Source of the DNA: JANNBN01 sp963763885
GTDB taxonomy: Bacteria > Actinomycetota > Acidimicrobiia > Acidimicrobiales > JANYDT01
Assembly: GCA_963763885.1 (NCBI GenBank)
Contig: CAVXQD010000007.1
Coordinates: 310,001 to 374,000, forward strand
Direction: 5' to 3'
DNA length: 64,000 nt
In this document: positions 48,673 through 56,525 of the stretch, one piece after another
Numbering within the stretch: position 1 is the stretch's first letter
Layout: each line of letters begins with the position of its first letter
Notes under the pieces: model-generated
What the model was told of the DNA's origin: nothing
What the model saw: only the letters and a program-made list of their open reading frames with translations
The model's database searches: none
Made by a program: the position numbers and the translations under genes

Positions 48673-50097
48673 TCAGGTGTCAAGCAGGTAACCGAGCATG
48701 CCCGCTGGGACCGCCCACGCTTGATCGTCGCTGACGTCAAGCAGGTTTCGTGTGGCAAGGATTCCGTCCCATTGTGAAGCGTTGACAGTCGCTGCGTGGC
48801 TGCGCCACGCGCCGTCTTCGCAATACTTGCCTTCAAGCGCGACTGACCCAAGCGATTCGGAAACGAAGTCAATTTCCTTCCGTGATGGGGTACGAACGTG
48901 GAACACAAATTCATCGTTCCCAACGTTTGGTCGCTCTGACAGCGCTCGTCTGCGTATGGCCATCCCGAGCTGCATTTCGGTCAAAACTGTTGGGTCGACA
49001 TCAACCCGTTGAATATTGCGCAAATGAGCGAGGCGCGCCATGAGGGGATCGACCGCATAGATCTTGTCCTGTGCCCGTTCTTTCGGGAGCCAACGCTTCT
49101 CGGATCGTTGCGGGCATTGCCAAAGCAAGAACGCGTCGCGAAGGTATGCCACATGGCGAGCAACGACATCCTGCGTGATGTCGAGGTCTTTGCCGATGTT
49201 GCTCAGGTTTGCCGGTGATGCCATCGACGACCAGAGACGTTCAAGTAAGGCCATCTCGGTCAGTGCACTCAGGCGGCTCGTCTTGAAAGCATCGGCTGAA
49301 ACAACATGAAACAGATCTTCAACAAATCCCGCCGGGATGGGTTCGCCACGGACGGCCGCAACCACAGAAACTGGAAACCCTCCGCGCAATATGTAGGTTT
49401 CCCACAGGTCAACCAGATCATCGAGCCACGGCAAAAGCGCACGGTACGCGTCGCTCGCTAGCTGCGTATGGAGGCTATCCATCGGGAGGCGTGCCACCTG
49501 AGGAGCCTTGTCGCCTTTTACGAGTTGTACGAACGTTCGAAACCCTATGGGTAGAAACGTTCGATCGAGATTGCCACCCGCTCCGCGCCGACCAGCGAGT
49601 GATCCCGCTGCCGCTGTCAGGGCTGTGGCATTGGAACCCGTGAGCACCACCGTCGCAGCACGGAACTCCTGGTCGTTGTCTCGAAGCCACTTGATCTGTT
49701 GATCCCAGGGACCAACGACAGCGGAGACCTCGTCGATAAACCAAAACCTCGGCCGGCCAACCGGTGAAAGCGGCAACGCCGTGTTTTGCATCAACGTGCG
49801 GAGGTCCTTTGCGTCCCACCCGTCAGCAGCCACGCGCACGATCGACGTGGCCGGAATTCCCGACGCAAGCAGGTTTTCGATTTCCTGCTTCACCGCCACG
49901 GTCTTACCCACTCGTCGTGGACCTCGAAGTATGTAGAGACCTCCGGCGCTCAGACCAGCCAGAACATCCGATCGATACGTAACGCCTCCCGCCCTTGACT
50001 CACTGAGGTCTGGGTCACGTTCGTGCCAGGTCGAGTCCCGCCACCAGGGGTTCGTACGAGCCAACTCCTGCGCCAACTGGCCGATTTTCGTTCCCAT
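48673..50097 (-). CDS. DUF4143-type P-loop ATPase
   Basis: 474 residues. Walker A is RGPRRVGKT near 62, Walker B FWFIDEVSAV near 120, and VVLTGSNATAL near 152 is the sensor. A helical middle (ILRGGFPVSVVAAV) and winged-helix region (NIGKDLDITQDVVARHVAYL) lead to a C-terminal EIDFVSE...VALEGKYC nuclease-like fold. It is more distant from the other copies and has a longer N-terminus. A leaderless promoter lies in front. Its 3' end faces the previous DUF4143 gene, convergently. Confidence 0.8.
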   Translation of the reverse strand: MGTKIGQLAQELARTNPWWRDSTWHERDPDLSESRAGGVTYRSDVLAGLSAGGLYILRGPRRVGKTVAVKQEIENLLASGIPATSIVRVAADGWDAKDLRTLMQNTALPLSPVGRPRFWFIDEVSAVVGPWDQQIKWLRDNDQEFRAATVVLTGSNATALTAAAGSLAGRRGAGGNLDRTFLPIGFRTFVQLVKGDKAPQVARLPMDSLHTQLASDAYRALLPWLDDLVDLWETYILRGGFPVSVVAAVRGEPIPAGFVEDLFHVVSADAFKTSRLSALTEMALLERLWSSMASPANLSNIGKDLDITQDVVARHVAYLRDAFLLWQCPQRSEKRWLPKERAQDKIYAVDPLMARLAHLRNIQRVDVDPTVLTEMQLGMAIRRRALSERPNVGNDEFVFHVRTPSRKEIDFVSESLGSVALEGKYCEDGAWRSHAATVNASQWDGILATRNLLDVSDDQAWAVPAGMLGYLLDT

Positions 50098-50109
50098 ATC
50101 TACATTTTA
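50098..50109 (-). promoter_or_regulatory. Leaderless -10 box of the 48673-50097 ATPase gene
   Basis: On the minus strand TAAAAT (50109-50104) is followed by GTAGAT and the ATG at 50097, again exactly six bases. No Shine-Dalgarno is present. Confidence 0.5.
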
Positions 50110-50157
50110 TCTGTTCTCACACGGAGGATGGTATACATTGTTGGGACAGGAGCCAAA

Positions 50158-50185
50158 AATTGCCAGTTCCGCAAGAAATAGCCGG
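50158..50185. other. Short trace of a DUF222-HNH gene
   Basis: TTGCCAGTTCCGCAAGAAAT and the next bases match the interior of the HNH genes (CTGCCAATTCCGCAGGAAAT at 36570) at about 22 of 26 positions. It lies in the intergenic space between two DUF4143 genes and may be a leftover of a deleted fifth element. Short matches like this can arise by chance. Confidence 0.3.
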
Positions 50186-50283
50186 AAACTGTCGGGACAC
50201 ACGCGCGCAGGAAGATCAGCACGATCCGCGCAGGAAGATCAATGTGAGACGCGCACGAGGGTCACTACCGGGCTTCTAGCAGG

Positions 50284-50295
50284 TACTATGCCCCA
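50284..50295 (+). promoter_or_regulatory. Leaderless -10 box of the 50296-51522 ATPase gene
   Basis: TACTAT (50284-50289), then six bases, then ATG 50296. No ribosome-binding site is seen. Confidence 0.5.
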
Positions 50296-51522
50296 ATGAG
50301 CGCATATCACCCAAGGTCCGCTGACCCCGTCTTGGCCGAGATGCTCCGCGACCACCCAGCCGTCATGCTGGTCGGACCTCGCGCCACGGGCAAAACTACG
50401 TCGGCACGCCGACTAGCCGCCTCCACGTACTCATTGGCCCAAGACCGAGAACGAACGGCTTTCGCAGCCGATGTCGAGGCAGCACTCACCACCCGACCTG
50501 AGCCAATCCTGATCGACGAGTGGCAGGAAGTACCAGCGGCTCTCGGCCACGTGAAAGCCCTCGTCGACGCCGAACCCCGCCGCGGACGCTTCCTCATCAC
50601 CGGCTCGGTACGGGGCGATGTCGACTCCCACACCTGGCCGGGGACCGGGCGGGCGGTTCGCCTCGCCATGTACGGGCTCACAGAGCGGGAAATCGAAGGA
50701 GCCAGCTCAGCTACCTGGCTGACCGACCTGCTGTCGGGTCAAGTCGAACACACCACCACCTCGCTCCGGTTGACCGACTACGTCGACCGGGCACTTCGCA
50801 GTGGCTTCCCCGAACCTGCGTTGTCGCTGAGCACCGCGGCTCGCACCCGCTGGCTCACCTCCTACGTCGACCAACTCGTTACCCGGGACGCGCAGGGCGT
50901 AGATGGCGGCCGGGACCCAATGCGGTTGCGGCGTTTTCTCACCGCATATGCCCTGAACAGCGGAGGGATGGCAGACGACACCACCCTGTTCGGGGCGGCC
51001 GGTGTCGCAAAGAACACCGGTCGGGCATATCACCGCCTGTTGGAAAACCTCCTTGTCATCGATGAGGTGCCAGCATGGACATCGAACCGGCTGAAGCGCT
51101 TGACCCTGGCCCCGAAGCGGTTCCTCGTCGATCCCGGGTTGTTCGTTGGCGTACTCGGTCTTGATCGTTCCGAGGTAATGGCCGATGGCGACCTCCTTGG
51201 CCGGGTGCTTGAGACCTTTGCCGTCGCTCAACTTCGGGCGGAGTTGGCGCTCATCGCTCCCAAGCCGCGGCTACATCATCTGCGTACGGCCGAGGGACGC
51301 CACGAAGTGGATGTGATCATCGAAGTTGGTGCCAAACGTCTGGTCGCTATCGAGATCAAAGCCACCTCCACCCCCGACGCCGGCGATGCCGTTCACCTGC
51401 GTTGGTTGAAACGAGAGCTTGGCCCCAACCTGGTTTCGGCAGTACTGCTACACACAGGGCCGGTGTCGTTCGACATGGACGACGGGATTGTTGCTTGCCC
51501 GCTCTCGGCACTGTGGAGCTAA
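50296..51522 (+). CDS. DUF4143 P-loop ATPase
   Basis: 408 residues, intact. Walker A GPRATGKTT near 33, Walker B ILIDEWQEVP near 75, sensor FLITGSVRGDV, then LTDYVDRALRSGFPEP, a winged-helix block FGAAGVAKNTGRAYHRLLEN, and C-terminal EVDVIIEVGAKRLVAIEIKA with an ECxK-like nuclease fold. This is the best model for the family in the window; the truncated gene at 54345 aligns to its second half. Directly downstream lies the hairpin flank of HNH copy D. Confidence 0.85.
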   Translation: MSAYHPRSADPVLAEMLRDHPAVMLVGPRATGKTTSARRLAASTYSLAQDRERTAFAADVEAALTTRPEPILIDEWQEVPAALGHVKALVDAEPRRGRFLITGSVRGDVDSHTWPGTGRAVRLAMYGLTEREIEGASSATWLTDLLSGQVEHTTTSLRLTDYVDRALRSGFPEPALSLSTAARTRWLTSYVDQLVTRDAQGVDGGRDPMRLRRFLTAYALNSGGMADDTTLFGAAGVAKNTGRAYHRLLENLLVIDEVPAWTSNRLKRLTLAPKRFLVDPGLFVGVLGLDRSEVMADGDLLGRVLETFAVAQLRAELALIAPKPRLHHLRTAEGRHEVDVIIEVGAKRLVAIEIKATSTPDAGDAVHLRWLKRELGPNLVSAVLLHTGPVSFDMDDGIVACPLSALWS

Positions 51523-51535
51523 GCGCCTGAGTTGC

Positions 51536-51720
51536 AAGTACTCCCGCTGCGTGGGTGGCGGGTCCTGCCTCCTCCGGTTCCCTCCCCTCGTGCTCGCTTC
51601 GCTGCGCGCGAGGGGCCCCTCCCTTCGGGTCACCCCCCACCCACTCCGCTGGCTGGACGCGGCTGCGCCAGGGCGCGACGGGGTTCGCGTCCTGGTGACC
51701 GTGGGAAATTCGGGTAGGGA
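51536..51720. repeat. HNH-element 3' structured flank, copy D
   Basis: Fourth copy. The hairpin arms have changed together: CCAGGGCGCGA pairs with TCGCGTCCTGG around a CGGGGT loop, keeping the stem with one G-T wobble. GAGGGGCCCCTC is also present. Confidence 0.7.
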
Positions 51721-53075
51721 CTAAAGCAATGTTGCTTGGGTGGTGGGGTGTGGGGGGCCGTGTAACAGGGTGCCGTTGGGGAGCCTCGCTGTTAACGCTG
51801 GGCCGTCCCAGGCGAGTTTGATGCCTTGGCGGTGGACTTCACGATGATGATAAGCACACAGAAGAACAAGATTTGGAAGCTCATGCGCTCCACCGTTCTC
51901 ACGTTCCAGGATGTGGTGAATCTCACACCACCTCGCCGGCCGGCCACAATGCGGGAACCGGCAACAGCGGTCCCTGACGACGACTGCTTTGCGGTTCCTT
52001 GCCGGTACCGCCCTCAACGGTGTGCCCACATCGAACGGTTGGCCTTTCAACGTCGCAGCAACAGCGGTGAACGTCGCATCACACATCACCTGACCCAACT
52101 GCCAATTCCGTAGGAAATGGCCGCCGGTGGTATGCGCAGAACCATCCGCGGTGTGGAACACCACGTTCACATTCGGTCGTTCGTTACCTAAGTGCACACG
52201 GTCCTGCTCTGCAAGGAACGAATTGCACCACTCGATAAACCCGTCAGCACGCCGTTGGGCTGGAGTCCGCGGGTCGTCCTTCGACGGGGCCGGTGTCACA
52301 GCAGCCAACACGGCTTGGACGGCTTCACCTGCGACCGGGTCAAACACGCCATTCAGCCGCCACATCCCGTCCAACATCAACGTCAACTGCAACCGGCGGG
52401 CATCGAACTGGCGGTCCTCCTTGCCCAGGCTGATTCGGATCACACAGTTCGTCGTCCGCAAGAGCAACCCACCGCTGGACCAGTTGTGAAAACAACGACG
52501 CGTCCAACCACACTGCTGCGTTCACAAACACATGCTGATCACGCTGCGCCAACACAAGACGTTTCCTGGACACGCTCGCCGACAAGCACCGCAAATGCGC
52601 GGCACTAAACGTCCCAGCCAACACCGCCGCGGCCACCTCGGGCAAGATCTTCGACAGCTTGGCCTGCTCGCACCGGGCATGACCTTCCGTGCGACGAGAC
52701 CCAGTCTTCGCAGCCATCCACGAACCAATATCGCGGAACCCCAACTCCCGAAACTCAGCCTCCTTCGCAAACTTCGCGACCGTACGCGTACACACCAACT
52801 CGGCAGTATCAACAAGCCGCCTAACAGCAACAACATCATCTGCACACAGAACATGTTCAGACACGTACAACATCAACCGGGCGAACCCCTCACCCAACCC
52901 TTCCGTGATGTCCACCAACGCCGCGTCCACATAAAAAGTATACACCGACTGATCGAACTGGTGTTCGTGATCACAACCAGTGATCACCCCATCGTCAACA
53001 GAAACAACCCTGTGACCAGCCACAACGCGCTGCAACCACAACAAGACACAAACACCAGCGAAGGGGACCGGTACC
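51721..53075 (-). pseudogene. DUF222-HNH gene, copy D, frameshifted
   Basis: DUF222 and HNH blocks match copy A, but one extra C near 52424 (TTGCCCAGG against TTACCAGG) shifts the frame between LCDPNQPG and KEDRQFDARR. The first ~25 codons differ from the other copies and need another frame change near 53060, so the true start is lost. The HNH domain itself (RWCEIHHILE, LCAYHHREVH) is intact in its own frame. Confidence 0.8.
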
Positions 53076-53138
53076 GTTCTTGACGCAAGCGATGACGCTA
53101 TTCGCCGCCGTGGATGTTTGTCGTGCGCGAAACCCGCT

Positions 53139-53172
53139 GGGTGGCCCTTGCACCATCTGGGGTAGACCGCTA
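53139..53172 (+). pseudogene. Trace of the WecA/MraY-family gene beside HNH copy D
   Basis: AACCCGCTGGGTGGCCCTTG and the following bases match AACCCGCTGGTAGCCCTTGC of the parent gene at 5070 and copy A at 37710. The trace is about 34 bases, at the position expected if copy D once carried the same fragment as copies A and B. The rest of 53076-53391 has no recognisable feature. Confidence 0.55.
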
Positions 53173-53391
53173 CGGGTGGAGCAGCGACAGACCTGGGAAG
53201 CGAGCGAATCCACGGTCGTTGCTTGCCAACCTGCGCACTCCCCTCCGGCTGACTCCACCTACCTCACCGGAGCACCGCTCAGCAGCCTGCATCGAAGGTT
53301 GCCCACAACGCGTCACGATCCTCAAGGTCGACAAGCGCCTGTTGCCCGGCTACTCAGGGCATCCGGCAGATTCACCGTTGTCTTCATATGG

Positions 53392-53709
53392 CTAACCATA
53401 TTGCGAAGTACGGCACACCATATGCAACATCAGCAGCACGCAGGACGACCCTTGAGATCGGTGTCTGCGACGCAACAGGGTTGCGCTCGCCAGCGCGACC
53501 AATATCGCTCCGTATGTCCACATAGGTAATCCCAAGAATCGGCTGCTGATCCCGGCCGCAACGGCAGCCCCGAACAACGGGAACGTGCATGCACCGACAC
53601 ACGCCACAGCAGCTGCACCTCCAAGGAACTTGTTGGAGCGCTGGCGGCCCGCAACCGATTGACTTTCTGAGGGCTTGGCGACGATGTTCGCGGGCGTTGG
53701 ATTGCTCAT
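53392..53709 (-). CDS. Small two-helix membrane protein next to MerR regulator
   Basis: 105 residues. A polar N-terminus is followed by two membrane helices: GGAAAVACVGACTFPLFGAA and a second with WTYGAILVALASATLL. The CVGAC Cys pair in the first helix recalls small heavy-metal uptake proteins of mer operons. The ATG overlaps the stop of the MerR gene, so it is the regulator's cotranscribed target. Substrate is unproven. Confidence 0.55.
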   Translation of the reverse strand: MSNPTPANIVAKPSESQSVAGRQRSNKFLGGAAAVACVGACTFPLFGAAVAAGISSRFLGLPMWTYGAILVALASATLLRRRHRSQGSSCVLLMLHMVCRTSQYG

Positions 53710-54152
53710 GATCGGCGCATCCCCAGCGACACAGAAACCCGCCCAGCCATGTCACCCGTGCAACACCCCAGGTCTGGATCACACACCTCAGGTCCATCAG
53801 CCAGGCGTGCACGCGTCTCGCGCAGCTCAGCGGCAAACGCCGTAAGGTCGGAGATCTTTGCTTCGATTTCCAGCAAGTTGGCATCGACCGTGGCAATCAC
53901 GTGCTGGCGCGTCGTTGCACAGTTGGTTCCGTCCCACACGCCAAGCAACTCGGCAATCTGTTCCACGGACAATCCCAACCGACGAGCCTTGGTGATGAAC
54001 AGCAGCCGGGTTTCATGGGTGGGGTTATACAACCGGTAGCCAGCAAGAGAACGATCCGGGTTGGGCACCAAACCCGCACGCTCATAAAAACGCACCGTGG
54101 ACACGTTCACCCCCGCCCGCTCTGCCAGTTCACTGATCTTGAGTCCATTCAT
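53706..54152 (-). CDS. MerR-family metal-responsive regulator
   Basis: 148 residues from ATG 54152. The N-terminal winged helix is typical: LKISELAERAGVNVSTVRFY then ERAGLVPNPDRSLAGYRLYN. A long dimer helix follows. Cys residues at NCATTRQHV, CDPDLGCC match the three-Cys metal site of MerR-type sensors (one before and two after the helix). It would bend an overlong promoter when metal binds. It is coupled to the small membrane protein. Confidence 0.85.
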   Translation of the reverse strand: MNGLKISELAERAGVNVSTVRFYERAGLVPNPDRSLAGYRLYNPTHETRLLFITKARRLGLSVEQIAELLGVWDGTNCATTRQHVIATVDANLLEIEAKISDLTAFAAELRETRARLADGPEVCDPDLGCCTGDMAGRVSVSLGMRRS

Positions 54153-54190
54153 GAGATCACCGTAAACGTGGCACCACAGTGCAAGGTCAA
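54153..54190 (-). promoter_or_regulatory. MerR gene promoter with wide spacer and dyad
   Basis: On the minus strand TTGACC (54190-54185) and TACGGT (54164-54159) are about 20 bases apart, the long spacing of MerR-controlled promoters, and a dyad TTGCAC-TGTG-GTGCCA lies between them. ATG 54152 follows the -10 by six bases (leaderless). Confidence 0.5.
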
Positions 54191-54232
54191 GCTGCAATCA
54201 CCGGCGCGCTTCGCGGCGGCGGGTCGTCGACC

Positions 54233-54312
54233 ACTTTGTGCCGAGTTTTACGAGGTTGTGCCGGGAAATACGGCCGTAAATCCCGGCACAGTTCCGTAAA
54301 TCCCGGCACACT
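54233..54312. repeat. Double-hairpin repeat R2
   Basis: Related to R1: ACTTTGTGCCGAGTTTTACG, then a near-perfect 34-bp palindrome TGTGCCGGGAAATACGG / CCGTAAATCCCGGCACA (54257-54290), then a further CCGTAAATCCCGGCACA. It stands 30 bases before a DUF4143 gene that has lost its 5' half. Confidence 0.8.
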
Positions 54313-54344
54313 CCGCGGATTCCGACGGGCTCGCTACTCAGCCT

Positions 54345-55175
54345 GTGATCCAAGGCTCATCCACCGTGACACTGACCGACTACGTCCGAGAGATCGTCGC
54401 GTCCGGGTTTCCCGGAATTCGTGACCTGCCAGCACGCGCACGACAGGCTCAGATGCGCAGTTACGTTGACCGCATTGCTGATGTCGAGTTCGTCGAACAA
54501 GGCCATCGTGTGGCAAAACCCGCCGCGCTTCGCGCCTGGATGGAGGCCTACTCTTCGGCGACGGCCACTACCGCCTCGTACAACGCCATCTTGGATGCCG
54601 CAACCCCCGGAGACTCCGACAAACCATCTCGCGTCACCTCCGGCCAGTACCGAGAAATGCTCACCCGGCTTTTCCTTCTCGACCCGGTCCCCGGATGGGT
54701 TCCAGCAACAAACGCGCTCACCAGGCTGGCCCAAGCCCCCAAGCACCATCTGGCAGACCCAGCCCTCGCAGCCCAAATCCTGGGAGTCACCGAAGCTTCG
54801 TTGCTGGCAGCAGAACCAAACCGCACCCGGCCAAAGTTCGGCGATGGATTTCTGCTCGGGCAGTTTTTTGAGTCCTTGGTCGCGCTGTCGCTACGTGTCT
54901 ACGCACAGCACAGCTCCGCCACGGTCTCTCACTTGCGAACGAAGAACGGAGACCACGAGGTCGACTTCATCGTCCAAGGCGCGGACCGTCGGGTGGTGGC
55001 CTTCGAAGTGAAACTCAGCCCACTGGTGGAGGACAAAGACGTTGTCCACCTCAAGTGGCTTCGCAACAAGCTTGGACCCGGTCTCGCCGACGCTGCAGTT
55101 CTCACCACCGGCACAGACGCTTACCGACGAGCCGACGGCATCGCCGTCATACCCGCCGCGCTGCTCGCCCCGTAA
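54345..55175 (+). pseudogene. DUF4143 ATPase lacking its ATPase domain
   Basis: 276 codons from GTG 54345. It aligns to the last two thirds of the gene at 50296 from LTDYVREIVASGFPGI onward and keeps the winged-helix region and the nuclease-like end EVDFIVQGADRRVVAFEVKL. Walker A, Walker B and sensor segments are absent. The repeat R2 sits where the first ~165 codons should be, suggesting recombination at the repeat. The remaining domain might still be expressed. Confidence 0.75.
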
Positions 55176-55222
55176 GAGGATTCTGGCCCCACTTGAGGGC
55201 GGAACGAATTCGATCCGCCCGT

Positions 55223-55307
55223 GGCACACGACCAGCCGCCCGGACGATCCAGCGATGGTCTGTCCGAATCGGTCGCAACGGCAGTTCTCGAGTTCATCAC
55301 CGGCGTC
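55223..55307 (+). pseudogene. Fragment of the RelE toxin gene
   Basis: About 85 bases match 46405-46487 of the RelE gene (CACACGACCAGCCGCCCGGA, then TCTGTCCGAATCGGTCGCA) with a one-base insertion (GATCCAGCG). It encodes no functional product. Confidence 0.8.
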
Positions 55308-55332
55308 GAATGTTCCGTTGGCTCAACCCTTT

Positions 55333-55413
55333 GTTGTGCCGGGTTTTACGAGGTTGTGCCGCGAAATACGGCCGTAAATCCCGGCACAGTTCTGTATATC
55401 CCGGCACAAAGTT
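55333..55413. repeat. Double-hairpin repeat R3
   Basis: Third copy of the R1/R2 family, with GGCCGTAAATCCCGGCACAG in common with R2 and TTGTGCCGGGTTTTACGAGG on the left. It follows the RelE fragment and precedes a DUF4143 scrap, the same neighbours (RelE, DUF4143) that follow R1. Confidence 0.8.
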
Positions 55414-55437
55414 GCACGAGCGCGTCCGCCCGAGCCG

Positions 55438-55503
55438 ATGCTCCCCACCGCACGAACAGATCCGGGCGGCTTCGTTCACGAAGCCTCGCAACCCACAATC
55501 ACC
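55438..55503 (+). pseudogene. DUF4143 gene scrap
   Basis: About 65 bases match 47521-47586 of the first DUF4143 gene (ACAGATCCGGGCGGCTTCGT, GAAGCCTCGC). The frame runs on into the AbrB gene but has no start of its own. A further 45-base scrap matching the gene at 54345 (GGCCTTCGAAGTGAAACTCA) is at 56270-56305. Confidence 0.7.
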
Positions 55504-55545
55504 GGCGGGGGATCGACACTTGGTGCCAGGACCTTGCGCACCAAG

Positions 55546-55557
55546 TATGGTGGTGCG
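55546..55557 (+). promoter_or_regulatory. Leaderless -10 box of the AbrB-PIN pair
   Basis: TATGGT (55546-55551), six bases, ATG 55558. No Shine-Dalgarno is present. Confidence 0.5.
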
Positions 55558-55791
55558 ATGAGTGTCAAGGAATACCTCGTTTCGGCTTCCGGGCAGGTTT
55601 CGCTCCCAGCAGCGGTCCGGCACCGATGGCACCTTGACCAGGGCGGACCTGTCGAGATGATCGACCTTGGCTTCGGCGTACTGACCGTCCCAAGAGGTCA
55701 GGCCCGCCATCTGCTCAACGATCTCCTCCCAAGCGCGGTGCACGCGCAGTTTGTCTCCTCGTTGGACGACCCGGACCTGGCAACTACCTGA
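55558..55791 (+). CDS. AbrB/MazE-type antitoxin
   Basis: 77 residues. The start KEYLVSASGQVSLPAAVRHR is the SpoVT/AbrB swapped-hairpin DNA-binding fold, followed by a short GVLTVPRG strand and a C-terminal helix that would bind the toxin. The PIN gene begins 36 bases downstream. It would repress the pair and neutralise the nuclease. Confidence 0.8.
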   Translation: MSVKEYLVSASGQVSLPAAVRHRWHLDQGGPVEMIDLGFGVLTVPRGQARHLLNDLLPSAVHAQFVSSLDDPDLATT

Positions 55792-55826
55792 GTCGTCTCC
55801 GACGCAACCTAACGCCTCCACACCCG

Positions 55827-56258
55827 ATGAAGCACGTGGTCGTCGACGACCATCTCCTGCGAGATTTCCTGGCAGGAACCATGTCCACTGGCTTGGACCG
55901 GGTCATCGCCACCCGTCAACTTTGGACCACCAACCTCTACTTGTTACGGCTCTGCAAATCGGTGGTTTCCGCTCCCGGTGGGAAACTCACCGGATCATGG
56001 GCACCGGAGCAACGCACCGCTCTTGGTCGACAACTCCTCTCGCCCGCTGGGTTTGAGGTGTTGCCGCTTGCAGAAATAGCTTTCCGAGTTGCCGAGTTAG
56101 CAGCAGCCCACCGGCTTTCCAGTCTTGGGGCTGAAGCCGTAGCAGCAGCCGAGCATCTCGGCGCCACCCTCCTGGTTTGGGACGGCGACGACGGACCCAA
56201 CATCCGTTCCGCAGCCACACACCTCCGCATTCCGTACCGCACACTTGCAACAGCCTGA
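55827..56258 (+). CDS. PIN-domain (VapC-like) RNase toxin
   Basis: 143 residues. The PIN pattern has an early acidic residue in HVVVDDHLLRDFL, a middle LPLAEIAFRVAELAAAHRLS helix with a Glu, and a final LGATLLVWDGDDGPN with two Asp. Together these could form the metal site. It follows an AbrB-type antitoxin, as in VapBC modules. It would cleave tRNA or other RNA when free. The fold is slightly divergent, so the target is unknown. Confidence 0.75.
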   Translation: MKHVVVDDHLLRDFLAGTMSTGLDRVIATRQLWTTNLYLLRLCKSVVSAPGGKLTGSWAPEQRTALGRQLLSPAGFEVLPLAEIAFRVAELAAAHRLSSLGAEAVAAAEHLGATLLVWDGDDGPNIRSAATHLRIPYRTLATA

Positions 56259-56481
56259 CCTGCGGTGAAAGGTGGCCTTCGAAGTGAAACTCAGCCCACT
56301 GTTGTCGTCGTAAGTCCCCTTCTCAGGTCGGGAAAGTCCGCTACTCAGTTGCTCCCCAGGCTGGTGAGACTGGATTCCGTCGAGTGGGGGACCTATTCCG
56401 GCGAGCGACGCCATTAACTGAGCGAGCCCGCCAGTACCCTGACAACTGTCCGCCAGTAGTGCCGCCCAGTGGATGCACATA

Positions 56482-56509
56482 GATGCCACCCAGTAGATGC
56501 CACCCAGTA
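56482..56509. repeat. 14-bp tandem repeat before the GMC gene
   Basis: Two exact units of GATGCCACCCAGTA, with a degenerate third just upstream (GTGCCGCCCAGTG). It lies 17 bases before the start of the oxidoreductase gene, so it could affect its expression by copy-number change. Confidence 0.7.
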
Positions 56510-56525
56510 GATGAGAGGTCTGTCG

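Noticed and set aside
54233..55413. CRISPR array
   Set aside because: The repeated hairpins are only three, 1 to 8 kb apart, with genes between and no regular spacers.
36000..56300. Integrated prophage or conjugative element
   Set aside because: No integrase, terminase, capsid, relaxase or paired attachment sites are seen; the island is explained by HNH elements, TA pairs and ATPase genes.
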